Below, piece after piece: positions 14,387 to 22,057 of a stretch of 22,442 nt of DNA. The stretch's first letter is position 1. Each line of letters begins with the position of its first letter. The position numbers were made by a program, and so were the translations under genes. Below the pieces are notes generated by a model. It worked only from the letters and a program-made list of their open reading frames with translations. It was not told where the DNA came from and searched no databases. Source of the stretch: Massilia sp. Its GTDB lineage: Bacteria; Pseudomonadota; Gammaproteobacteria; Burkholderiales; Burkholderiaceae_D. Where the stretch lies: the NCBI GenBank assembly GCA_028291845.1, contig JAQGNM010000611.1, positions 1 through 22,442 on the forward strand, read 5' to 3'.

Positions 14387-17141
14387 GAAAGTCTCCCTGC
14401 AAGCGTAAGTCTTGCAGCTGCTCGTCCCAGACAAGGCGATGGGCACGGCCTCGATGACGTGCGAGCGCGATCGAACCCAAGCCGTCCTCGGCATCAGCCC
14501 GGGCTCCGTGGATACTGATGGCGGCGCCGAACCACGCCGCCACAAGACGAGCACTTGGCTCGTCGACCGGATAGGCCAGCGATGCTGCGCCACCCTCGGA
14601 TGCGATGTCGAGGAAGGGGCCTGCCAGATGGGCAAGGCGGAACATGCGGGCCACAGGCAAGGGCAGGTTCCCGTCGGCAGCCCGACGCCATAGTGCACCA
14701 TTGCGGAACTCAAACAGAGGGCGCCGAGCAAGGCGGTGCGCCTCCAGGAGAGCGGCGGTCCGGGATCCGAAAATCCTTCCCGGAAGACCCGGCGCCGACA
14801 AGAGCAGGATGTCGCGGTCGTCCGCACGCGCGCGGCTGTAGCGCTCCAGACGGACCACCTTTCCAGGAGGGCCGCTTGCCTGCACGAAGTGACCCCGTTC
14901 CCATGACCAGCGGGTCATCAACTCGCGGTGCTCAATGGTTCGCTTTTCAGCCGGCCAGCATGCAGGCGCAATGGACGCGTCCACCGCTGCTTCAGTGCTG
15001 AAGGGAATATCAAGCAGGCGCGCCAGTTCTATCGGATCGATGTCCCTCACGGCGAGCACAGGGAGGGACCAGGCTCCCCGCACGCCCCCTCCGGCGAGTT
15101 GCGCACCCAACTTCGCCGAGACGTTGTTAAAGCGCTCCCGAACGATGAGTGGTGCTGCACCGTCGAGGACAGCGACCGCTTGCGTTCCTGCGGCGACTCC
15201 AACGATACTGGGTGGCCGCAAGTACCAGCGACGCCCCTTCCAACTCGTTAGCAGGCGCGGCTCAATCCATCCGGCGACCTGCAGGACGTGGAGCACGTCC
15301 CAAGGCCTCGGCGCGTCCGCGCCTCTCAGGACCTGCCGCACGAGCGTGATCAGGTCCGCCTCGGACCATCCGACGCGCCCACGCGCGTAGACCGCCTCAG
15401 TCAAGTCGATGAGTGCCGCGTCCGCTGCGGATTCGCATCGCGTTCCACTTAGCGGCTTTGCGTGAAGGGCCGCACCACGGCGAACAACCATGTCGATCTC
15501 CGGCTCAAGCCGAGAGGGATCACGATCCGGATCCGCGAGATGCTCGTGCTCTAGCGCACGGGCGTCAAAGCGTAGCACTCGCTCTACCTCTGGCGCCTCG
15601 CCGTATGGTCCGGCAGCCTCACTGGCGCTAACGCGCCACGCGCCGGTCACGAGACCCTTGGAAACGAGCGCCCAGGTATCTGGACTAATTGCCGACACGG
15701 AGATCTCCCCCTCAGCGCCGTCGAGAGGCTGCAGTTGGATCATTGAGCCAATCGTGGCTCGCACATGGGGGAGGAGGCGCGGGCGCCCGAGCAGAGCGCG
15801 TCCCGTCGGCACGCCACCGACTATCTCCAGGTCGGCCAACTCGTCCGCTCGATCAGCCGGCCGCTGCCGCACGAGGCCCAATAGCGCCTCCAGCGCGCCC
15901 GCCGAGAGCACACCGGAAATCTGCCAAGAGCTGCCTGCGGGACGCCAAACGACACGAGGGAAGGGAAGCCGCCGCGTAAGGTCGGTGCGTGCGATGGCGA
16001 CCGCATCTCCTGAGAAAATCGCCGAAGGAGCAGCGAAGGACCAGCGGCCCCAGCCTTCCTCGACGAACACGAGAACGCCCAGGCGAACCGCTTCGACGAT
16101 GTCGCGTGCTGCTGAGGACACTTCGTTCGGGACACGCGCTGGGAGGTCACGCACGCCCCCAAGCACCGCATCGATGCACCCTGCGAGCCGGACGACTTCC
16201 CTCTCGTCATCGGGACCTTCGCCAGCGCGCCGCGCCGTGAGCTCCAGTTCCAAGTCGGCGTCGTCGAGCCCGACCACAAGCAAGAGATCGATCTCGATCC
16301 CACAAACGTTGTGGACAAGTGACTCCCTAGTGGAGGCACGGAGGTCGCACAGGAGGCGCCAGAACCTGTGTTCTGAAAGGAGGCGCTCACCTCGCTGGAA
16401 CCGCTCGCGGAAATCCCAGAAGGCGTCACGCATCGAGGCGGAGTAACCGTCGAACTCGATGGGATGTTGCAGCTTCGCGATCGCTGTCCGTGGCAGCAAC
16501 AAGCTTGCTGGGCCGATGTGTGCGATCTCCCGGACGAGCCTGTCTCGGTCGCGCCAGGACGGGAAGGCAAGCCTTACGGAGTAGCCAATGAGGCGCATGT
16601 GCCCAGGGTTGGGGAGGACGATTCGCCGATACGGCTCCCCTTCCGAGCGACGTCTTTCACACCACGTCGCCAACCTGTTCCAAAGCTCGGGGAGACCCTC
16701 CAGCGCGGAAAGCGCCCCCCCCAGCTCAAGCAATCTACCAAGCCGAAGCCGGAAGTCGCGGATCGAAACGCCATCCTCGGACAGGGCTGGGACGAGAGTA
16801 CTGAGAACCAAGTAACGAAAATAGCCTGGTGTTTCCCTTGTACGGGCCCTGGGAACGGCCACGCCGCGAAGCACGTCCCTTGTGGCAACCATGTCGTGGA
16901 AGCAGGCAAGGAAAGATCGCCTTGATGCCTCGGGAGTTATCGCATCCAGGCAGGTCGCCCGTGCGAGTTCGAGAGGTGTCGCATCGATTGAGCGGAGTGG
17001 GGCGCCACCGTATGGCCCGTCCGATCGCAGGTAATGGCGGACGAGGAGTTCCTCCCACGCTTCCTGGCCAAGCGCGAATTTAGGACCTGAGGCGCCCCCC
17101 ACATGCGTGTCGAACAGCCTATCCCCCCAATCACCACTCAT
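14379..17141 (-). CDS. druF: Large protein of unknown fold, 920 aa, probable DruF
   Basis: First gene of the three-gene operon. ATG 17141 (MSGDWGDRLFD) is the first start after the A/T-rich promoter region; no clear ribosome site precedes it. I recognise no catalytic motif: no P-loop, no D...ExK pattern and no zinc cluster stands out. The protein is mixed and soluble with no membrane segment. Its N-terminal third is mainly helical; the middle (about 290-470) alternates strands and helices, and the C-terminal 150 residues carry motifs such as DILLLSAPGLPGRIFGS. Its last eight bases overlap the following start, so the two products are made in a linked ratio. The position before a coiled-coil protein and a DUF1998 helicase fits DruF of type II Druantia. 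The name rests on gene order and neighbours only. Confidence 0.75.
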   Translation of the reverse strand: MSGDWGDRLFDTHVGGASGPKFALGQEAWEELLVRHYLRSDGPYGGAPLRSIDATPLELARATCLDAITPEASRRSFLACFHDMVATRDVLRGVAVPRARTRETPGYFRYLVLSTLVPALSEDGVSIRDFRLRLGRLLELGGALSALEGLPELWNRLATWCERRRSEGEPYRRIVLPNPGHMRLIGYSVRLAFPSWRDRDRLVREIAHIGPASLLLPRTAIAKLQHPIEFDGYSASMRDAFWDFRERFQRGERLLSEHRFWRLLCDLRASTRESLVHNVCGIEIDLLLVVGLDDADLELELTARRAGEGPDDEREVVRLAGCIDAVLGGVRDLPARVPNEVSSAARDIVEAVRLGVLVFVEEGWGRWSFAAPSAIFSGDAVAIARTDLTRRLPFPRVVWRPAGSSWQISGVLSAGALEALLGLVRQRPADRADELADLEIVGGVPTGRALLGRPRLLPHVRATIGSMIQLQPLDGAEGEISVSAISPDTWALVSKGLVTGAWRVSASEAAGPYGEAPEVERVLRFDARALEHEHLADPDRDPSRLEPEIDMVVRRGAALHAKPLSGTRCESAADAALIDLTEAVYARGRVGWSEADLITLVRQVLRGADAPRPWDVLHVLQVAGWIEPRLLTSWKGRRWYLRPPSIVGVAAGTQAVAVLDGAAPLIVRERFNNVSAKLGAQLAGGGVRGAWSLPVLAVRDIDPIELARLLDIPFSTEAAVDASIAPACWPAEKRTIEHRELMTRWSWERGHFVQASGPPGKVVRLERYSRARADDRDILLLSAPGLPGRIFGSRTAALLEAHRLARRPLFEFRNGALWRRAADGNLPLPVARMFRLAHLAGPFLDIASEGGAASLAYPVDEPSARLVAAWFGAAISIHGARADAEDGLGSIALARHRGRAHRLVWDEQLQDLRLQGDFHA

Positions 17142-17235
17142 AATTTAAGTATAAATCTACCGCATTCATTTTGACACTCAGTAATATTATAATGTTTCTG
17201 ATTTACTTACGTATAAATAAGGAATATGGTAGCGA
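17142..17235 (-). promoter_or_regulatory. A/T-rich promoter and operator region of the Druantia operon
   Basis: This stretch is far richer in A/T than its surroundings and lies just before the 920-aa gene. On the minus strand a TATAAT box lies at 17191-17186, which would give a leader of about 40 bases; the matching -35 (near 17214-17209, ATACGT) is poor. Two imperfect palindromes, ATTTA-N4-TAAAT (17143-17156) and ATTTA-N8-TAAAT (17201-17218), share GTATAAAT and have centres 60 bp apart. They bracket the possible -10 box and could be sites of a regulator. Confidence 0.45.
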
Positions 17236-17381
17236 TTGGCCTAGTGTTTTCTGACCTAAATCTTCCGCTCGATCAAGCTTCCTGTCCTGGGTGGTCACCG
17301 AACGGACACTGCCTTGCAGCGACAGGGCTTGCGCGATGATCGGACTTCATCTGTGGGCGGGTTGCGTTGGTTGCAATCACG
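17236..17381. other. Intergenic stretch with no supported feature
   Basis: About 150 bases between the promoter region of the Druantia operon and the end of the small minus-strand gene at 17382. It has intermediate GC. Open frames crossing it are short and lack ribosome sites. No hairpin with a T-run was found. Confidence 0.4.
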
Positions 17382-17693
17382 TCAGGCGTCTTCGCGGGAC
17401 AAGGCAGTGCGCCGCTCAAGAATTGACGTGATACAGGCCTCCGACGCCGTGTGGAACGGCACGGTTGGCTCGGCAAGTGACCGAACCTCTAGCAATCTCG
17501 GTATGGCACCGACATAGGGATTACCCTCCATGACGGCGAGCCAGCCGGCAAGACCCTGCATACGGAGCGCATCCTCGGCTCTACGCACCTCATTTTCGGA
17601 GGGGTCAGAGGCACGGCCGAGCGTCACGTAGCGGCCGTCAGTACTGAGCACGATCCAGCGGCGCTCCCGCGATCTTTCCTTCGCCATCGGCAT
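17382..17693 (-). CDS. Small conserved hypothetical protein, 103 aa
   Basis: The start is ATG 17693 (MPMAKERSRERR), chosen because GGGAG lies seven bases upstream; the frame continues to 17744 without a better site. The core RWIVLSTDGRYVTLGRASDP, followed by a helix and GLAGWLAVMEGNPY, resembles a small conserved protein I have seen in alphaproteobacteria, often in accessory DNA. This is recall, not a search result. It has a compact alpha/beta composition and no catalytic motif. It is the last gene before the Druantia operon in the same direction, 135 bases after the nuclease-like gene, and may be the tail of that operon or a separate unit. Confidence 0.7.
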   Translation of the reverse strand: MPMAKERSRERRWIVLSTDGRYVTLGRASDPSENEVRRAEDALRMQGLAGWLAVMEGNPYVGAIPRLLEVRSLAEPTVPFHTASEACITSILERRTALSREDA

Positions 17694-17828
17694 CCGCTTC
17701 TCCCTTGCTGACCGCTCGATTCTGCCACGGATCGCCACCTGCAAGCCACTTCACATTCCCTCAAACGCTTCTCGGAGTTGAAACACCGCCGCGTCAGAAG
17801 GAAAAAAGGCTGAGCTTTGGTGCTAACC

Positions 17829-18938
17829 TCAGGTGGTACCCGCGGCGAGAATCGCTCGAACACGTTGGTGGTGCTCTTCCATCCAATCGGCCAGACGCTG
17901 GATGCCGCGGAGACCCTCGTTGATCGCGGATCGCTGTGCTTCCAGCTTCTCCGGGTCAGGCACAATTGCAGGTGTCCTGATTCGGACCATCAAGCTGGCT
18001 CCAGCACGGACCACAAAGATCGAACCGTCGGTAGGCAACAGACCGGATGCATTCCGGAATGCGTCCTCATGACCACCGGCACCATCGAACTGAAGATTGA
18101 CATACTTCATCGGCTCGCGCTCGTTACCGAATTCATGCTTGAGCCTGACCTTGACCGGCATGGTTGTCTGACCGGCAAAGCCATCGAAGAAACGCGTTAC
18201 CGCCTGCTGTCCATCGGTCGACGGCCGCACGGTCAGCGAAGGCACGGCCTCTCGGGCGATTTCCGCGTAGGCCGTGGCGAAATCGCGTTTGCCGGCAATG
18301 GTGTTGGGTACCCAGCGTGACCCGGGCCGCTTGCCGCACAGCATATCGAGTAGCTCAGCCCGCACCTCCAGCCTCGCCCGCAGCTCGGGCTCGAGACCAT
18401 CGCCTTGAAGCCGCAGCCGAAGGTATTCCGCGAAGCGTTCGACCGGAACGGTGGCATCGAAGTTGGTGTTGCCCCTCGACAGCAGGTTCGAGATGGGCGC
18501 CACGAGGATGCAGGCAGCTCGCCGGTTGCCGAACCTCTGTCGTAACGCCGCCACTTCGGCGGCATAGGACTCCGCTTGGCCGTCCTGAAAGCCATCGGTG
18601 ACCTTGTTCTCGATCAATATGACGGCCAGCGCCTCTCCCGTTGGGCTGAGATACTCGACTTGGACGTCAGTCTGACGCCCATCCACTGTACGCCGCGACG
18701 ATTTTCCCACCCGTGCGGTCGACCCGTCCGGTTCGGTGAAGGCATGCGTGAGCTGCGCGACCAGCCAGCGGCGGAGTGCGATGTCGGCCTGCAAGTCCTC
18801 GATAAGAAAGTGGTCAAGATCGCGCTCGCGCACGCGGTCGTCGAAAAACAGTGCTTCGCCCATGGCGGCCGTCATCCTGGTTAAAGCTCCGGATTGCCCC
18901 GGAAGAGGGTGGGTCAGCTGGTCCTGCAGGCCTGTCAT
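17829..18938 (-). CDS. PD-(D/E)xK nuclease superfamily protein, 369 aa
   Basis: From ATG 18938, QTDVQVEYLS carries Asp91, and VILIENKVTDGFQDGQAESY carries Glu110 and Lys112 with the following Gln121. This D-(18)-ExK pattern with a FQ..Q..Y continuation is typical of PD-(D/E)xK proteins related to phage and defence nucleases. The C-terminal half (about 230-369) is alpha/beta with MPVKVRLKHEFG and a final helix. The start overlaps the stop of the preceding gene (ATGA), which supports translational coupling. ATG 18863 (MGEALFFDD) is a possible shorter start; no candidate has a strong ribosome site. The active-site residues look intact, so DNA cleavage is plausible. The link with the unknown 502-aa protein suggests that protein directs or restrains it. 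Confidence 0.8.
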   Translation of the reverse strand: MTGLQDQLTHPLPGQSGALTRMTAAMGEALFFDDRVRERDLDHFLIEDLQADIALRRWLVAQLTHAFTEPDGSTARVGKSSRRTVDGRQTDVQVEYLSPTGEALAVILIENKVTDGFQDGQAESYAAEVAALRQRFGNRRAACILVAPISNLLSRGNTNFDATVPVERFAEYLRLRLQGDGLEPELRARLEVRAELLDMLCGKRPGSRWVPNTIAGKRDFATAYAEIAREAVPSLTVRPSTDGQQAVTRFFDGFAGQTTMPVKVRLKHEFGNEREPMKYVNLQFDGAGGHEDAFRNASGLLPTDGSIFVVRAGASLMVRIRTPAIVPDPEKLEAQRSAINEGLRGIQRLADWMEEHHQRVRAILAAGTT

Positions 18939-20443
18939 GTGGTCGTTGGCTCGGGTCCGGGCCCGTCGGAAGGCTGGGTGGTGTCCGCTGCTTCCGCGGC
19001 GCTCCCCGCGGACCACCGCGCTGCGGCCTGATCGTGCATCTGCATTGCCTGAAGCCGTCGATCAGCGACGTAACCTTCGACGAGGGCCACAAGGTGGCGA
19101 GCCTCCCGCCGGAGCGCGAGGTCGACGCGCGGTCCTTCCGGGGCAACCAACGCGAGTTCCACCTGGGCGCCGATGCTGCCCTCGGGTGCCAGCGTCGGCA
19201 TGTCCATCGGCTCGAAGGGGAGCCAGAAACGCCCCTCCTGCATCGGCTGGTTTGCCAGCAGCTCCTGGCAGGTTTTCGATGTGACCAGCCGCCAAGCCGC
19301 ATAGCAGTGCTCCGGTTGCAGGGGCTGCCCGGTGTCCTCGAAATCGGACCAGGCAAGCAGATCGCGCCAGTCGCCACCGCCTGGCGGCTCCGCGCCGAGG
19401 TCGAGTTCACCCCGGTGCATCGTGCCGTCGACCTCAACCTCGACATCCCAGCCCGGCAGGTAGATCCAGGGACGGGACACCGCCAAGGGCCCGCCCTTGG
19501 TCTCGATACTGACCCGGGTACGGACTTCGAACAGGGCGGCTGCTTGTTCCGGTACGTCCGCCGGCCCGACCGCCAGCCGGAGCTCGCGCCAAACGCGTGC
19601 CCGTACCGTGAGCGGGGCCGGCTCGGCGCCTTCTTCCCGCTCCAGGGTCAAGGTGGCGCACGCGACGTCAGCGATGAGTTCATCGATCAGCCGAACCGAA
19701 GGAATTGGCGGGAATTCCTCGGACACCTCGAAGTTGCCGTGCAGTGGCCCGTGGGGAAGCAGCAGACCCTTATTGGGTTTGATCACATCATTCGCCAAGT
19801 CGTAGCAGCCGCGCGTCGACGTGATGCGGGCCAAATGCCCATGGAGGCCTGTCTCTCGGGTGACCCATGCCGCGATCTGCTGCATCCGGGCCGCCAACTC
19901 CTGCCAGCAATTGTCGGGGTCGGTCGACGCTGCCGTACGCGAGGCGACAAGATCACCCAGTTTTCGATCGACCGCGGTGTCACGGAATAGGCGGACCAGG
20001 ATCTCCTGGCGTCCCCAGCCGGGACGTCCGTCCATCTCTTCGGTCAGGGCCTTGGCCACCGTCGCGTATCTGTCGGCATGCCGCTGCAGGTGCTTTCGGT
20101 GCAGGCGCGCCTGCTCCCTCTGCTCCTCGGCGCCAAGGCCTGTGGCCCGCGGCAAGGTGAGCTTGTAGAGGCGCTTCGAAGGATCACCGATCCCTTTCCC
20201 GCCCCAGACCCGTTCAGCAACCGACGAGCGGCGCACGTCGGCAAGCCGGCGTGCTTCATCAAGGAGATCGGTCAGGTTGCGCGCCACGCGCTCGGCGTCG
20301 TGCTCGGTTCGCAGCATGCCAGTGCTATCGATGGCTGCCTCGATCTCCCGGCATTCCCGGATAAGCCGGGCCTGTGCCGGTCCTTTTTCGGGCCGGACAA
20401 CCGGATGGGAATGCTGGTGCCGGAGTTGGGTGACGTTGTTCAT
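18935..20443 (-). CDS. Hypothetical protein, 502 aa, coupled to a nuclease-like gene
   Basis: No family is recognised. ATG 20443 (MNNVTQLRHQH) has GGAG twelve bases upstream; GTG 20452, which overlaps the previous stop, is an alternative adding three residues. The N-terminal 200 residues are strongly helical and charged (DAERVARNLTDLLDEARRLADVRR, shown here only in part as a helix example, and KHLQRHADRYATVAKALTEE). The middle (about 245-420) is rich in strands (LDLGAEP, WDVEVEVDG, FEVRTRVSIETKGG). A helical segment and a Pro/Thr/Gly-rich tail close it. No membrane segment, P-loop or metal-binding cluster is visible. Overlaps of about four bases on both sides tie it to the DUF4258-like gene before and the nuclease-like gene after. 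It may be a targeting or sensing subunit, but that is inference. Confidence 0.75.
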   Translation of the reverse strand: MNNVTQLRHQHSHPVVRPEKGPAQARLIRECREIEAAIDSTGMLRTEHDAERVARNLTDLLDEARRLADVRRSSVAERVWGGKGIGDPSKRLYKLTLPRATGLGAEEQREQARLHRKHLQRHADRYATVAKALTEEMDGRPGWGRQEILVRLFRDTAVDRKLGDLVASRTAASTDPDNCWQELAARMQQIAAWVTRETGLHGHLARITSTRGCYDLANDVIKPNKGLLLPHGPLHGNFEVSEEFPPIPSVRLIDELIADVACATLTLEREEGAEPAPLTVRARVWRELRLAVGPADVPEQAAALFEVRTRVSIETKGGPLAVSRPWIYLPGWDVEVEVDGTMHRGELDLGAEPPGGGDWRDLLAWSDFEDTGQPLQPEHCYAAWRLVTSKTCQELLANQPMQEGRFWLPFEPMDMPTLAPEGSIGAQVELALVAPEGPRVDLALRREARHLVALVEGYVADRRLQAMQMHDQAAARWSAGSAAEAADTTQPSDGPGPEPTTT

Positions 20444-20448
20444 GGCGT

Positions 20449-20787
20449 TCACAGGCTCCGGCGTGTTGCGGTACGGATCGGCATCTGGCGGCGGTAGCGC
20501 CTTCCCCAGGCGCCCTTGGCGGGACGGATCACCGACGTCACCCCATTCCGCCCGATCAGGGCGACCAGGCGCGCGGCGCGGGCTGCGTCATCGGGAGCTG
20601 TGCCACCAGCGACGAGCGAAGCGGCGGCGCCAGGACTGAGACAAAGGGTTTCGCACCCATCGCCAGCCAGGAGTGCGCAGTCGGCGTGCTCCAGCAGCAG
20701 ATCGAGGATGCGGGTCGGGACGCCACGTTGCCGCATGCGGGCGGTAGCGTGTCGAGTGAGGGAGAGGCGGTCTGGTCCAAGGTTCAT
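20449..20787 (-). CDS. Small DUF4258-like protein, 112 aa
   Basis: ATG 20787 has GGAG seven bases upstream. The N-terminus LTRHATARMRQRGVPTRILDLLLEH fits the RHAxxRMxQRGI pattern of DUF4258-like proteins, followed by a variable loop and a beta-rich end (VTSVIRPAKGAWGRRYRR). It aligns by eye with the 93-aa protein at 1483-1764: TRHA, QR, LL, the DG turn and the final basic RR are shared. It is first in a minus-strand operon, and its stop overlaps the start region of the 502-aa gene. The role is unknown. A toxin or RNase-like function would fit the small size and pairing but is not shown by any residue I can identify. The upstream palindrome may control it. Confidence 0.75.
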   Translation of the reverse strand: MNLGPDRLSLTRHATARMRQRGVPTRILDLLLEHADCALLAGDGCETLCLSPGAAASLVAGGTAPDDAARAARLVALIGRNGVTSVIRPAKGAWGRRYRRQMPIRTATRRSL

Positions 20788-20852
20788 GGTCGGGCTCCGT
20801 CGACGACCCGAGTATGTCCGTTCCTGAACCGATACATACCTCTCTATTGGAG

Positions 20853-20882
20853 AAAAATTCTAAGAAAAACCAGAGAATTTTT
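20853..20882. promoter_or_regulatory. A/T inverted repeat upstream of the right-hand operon
   Basis: AAAAATTCT (20853-20861) and AGAATTTTT (20874-20882) are exact inverted arms with a 12-base gap; flanking bases extend the match with mismatches. The arm centres are 21 bp apart. It lies about 65 bases upstream of ATG 20787 in a strongly A/T-rich block (20848-20910). On the minus strand TAGAAT overlaps one arm and could be a -10 box. It resembles the repeat at 370-400 in half-site sequence and spacing. Confidence 0.5.
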
Positions 20883-20909
20883 TTCAGATAAATCGGAGAT
20901 ATTAGGTCT

Positions 20910-21200
20910 GAACCACACCGGTTCCGCCAGAGACTATTGACGTAGGGTCAGGCTGTCGAAGTGAGTTCCCTGCTTTCGGTATGGCGGTGCACCTTGACGA
21001 TCAGCATCCGGCCGTCCCTGTCCCGCGCCGCCTCGATCACCCACACCACCGCCTAGGCGCGATTGACAGGCTTGCCTGCCAGCCAGTTCAACCTTGGAGG
21101 AACAACCTCCTGGCAACGACACCTAGGACTGCATCTCCTGCAAGCCGCGGTTTCAGGCGCTCAAGATGCAGGGTCACGGAGTTGTACCAGTTGGGCCTTG
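20910..21200 (-). pseudogene. Possible degraded gene remnant in a 400-base gap
   Basis: No intact gene lies between 20788 and 21200. On the minus strand, the segment 21049-20948 reads VVWVIEAARDRDGRMLIVK and continues to a TGA, a protein-like string directly after an in-frame TAG. Further upstream another frame reads VTLHLERLKPRLAGDAVLG before a stop. These could be pieces of one decayed gene shifted between frames. The family is unknown, and GC-rich DNA can give such strings by chance. Confidence 0.25.
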
Positions 21201-21896
21201 CTACAGCAGCGTGGTCTGCGGTCGCTGCAGCGCGCTGGCTGATTTCCGTCGGGGAAGGGCGGGCGGCAGGAGCGTGGACCGCTTGGCCGCCTCCTCAGGG
21301 CCGGCGTAGCCATCATCGGCGATCAGCCGCAACTGGGCCGCAACTCCAGCAGCGGCCTCGGCCGGCAGCTCCAGCGGTACCGGCCAGAAGCACTCGACCT
21401 TGTCGTCGCCCCGCAGCGCCAGGAACACCACCCGCTCGACCCGGCCAGTGCCATCGGTCTCGATCGCCAAGCGGAAGGCCAAGCCTTCGGCCGCGGTCTC
21501 GCCCAAGGCCAGGGAGAGCTGCTGGACCTCCATCTCCTGGCGCTTGAGTGTCCGCTCGGTCGGCTCGTCGGCGGCGCCGCGGTAGAAGCGCACCGGGACG
21601 CCATTGCCGTTGCCACCGATGACGAAGACGAAGTGGGCGCTGTCGTCCAGCACCTCCAGCCAGGGATAGTCGCCGGAGGCGGCGGCGCGCTGCAGCCGGT
21701 TGCGGCCGAAGGCGAAGGCGCGGCAGCCGACCGACCAGGGGTCGTCGCCCATTTCGTAGCTGGCCAGGGCCAGGGCGTCGCGGCGGGCATTGGCCAGCAT
21801 GCGGGTACAAAGCCGCAGCCGCTCCTCGGTCAGGGCGGGATGGAAGTCCCACGGCAGACGGGCAGGGGGCGGCAAAGGCGGTTCGACATGCTCCAT
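21201..21896 (-). CDS. Conserved hypothetical protein, 231 aa
   Basis: The start is ATG 21896 (MEHVEPPLPP), preceded by an AGGG-containing ribosome site; the frame stays open to 22235, but the extra part has shadow-like composition. Near residues 45-115 the protein reads YEMGDDPWSVGCRAFAFGRNR, a YPWLEVLDDSAHFVFVIGG strand pair, then VPVRFYRGAADEPTERTL. The C-terminal part has VVFLALRGDDKVECFWPVPL. I have the impression that this family is frequent in Azospirillum-like alphaproteobacteria, but I know no function. It is soluble, with no signal peptide. It is transcribed away from the partial gene at 22058, with a 161-base divergent region between them. Confidence 0.75.
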   Translation of the reverse strand: MEHVEPPLPPPARLPWDFHPALTEERLRLCTRMLANARRDALALASYEMGDDPWSVGCRAFAFGRNRLQRAAASGDYPWLEVLDDSAHFVFVIGGNGNGVPVRFYRGAADEPTERTLKRQEMEVQQLSLALGETAAEGLAFRLAIETDGTGRVERVVFLALRGDDKVECFWPVPLELPAEAAAGVAAQLRLIADDGYAGPEEAAKRSTLLPPALPRRKSASALQRPQTTLL

Positions 21897-22057
21897 GGCC
21901 CACCCTACCAGGATGGGGCCAGTCGCTGCCAAACAGGTTGCGGGCTGGTGCAGGTCCGGAGGTCGCGGTATCCCGGCTGATCTATGCAGGCCGCAGCGCG
22001 AGCTCGGCGTTTCATTCCGTAATCGACCAAGAGACTCCTGGCCGGCATACTCCGGCG

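Noticed and set aside
14387..14827. N-terminal extension of the 740-aa gene by 147 codons
   Set aside because: It lies wholly inside the end of the 920-aa gene in another frame, its composition is rich in Ser, Arg, Pro and Cys, and a good ribosome site stands before ATG 14386.
15490..16446. 318-aa plus-strand open frame opposite the 920-aa gene
   Set aside because: Ser/Arg/Ala-rich low-complexity translation, no ribosome site, and antisense to a longer coupled gene.
17171..17193. Plus-strand promoter TTGACA with TATAAT
   Set aside because: The two hexamers are only 11 bases apart, and there is no plus-strand gene downstream.
17700..17828. Terminator after the nuclease-like gene (T-run on the minus strand near 17803-17808)
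   Set aside because: The stem before the T-run is short and bulged; I could not pair more than a few bases.
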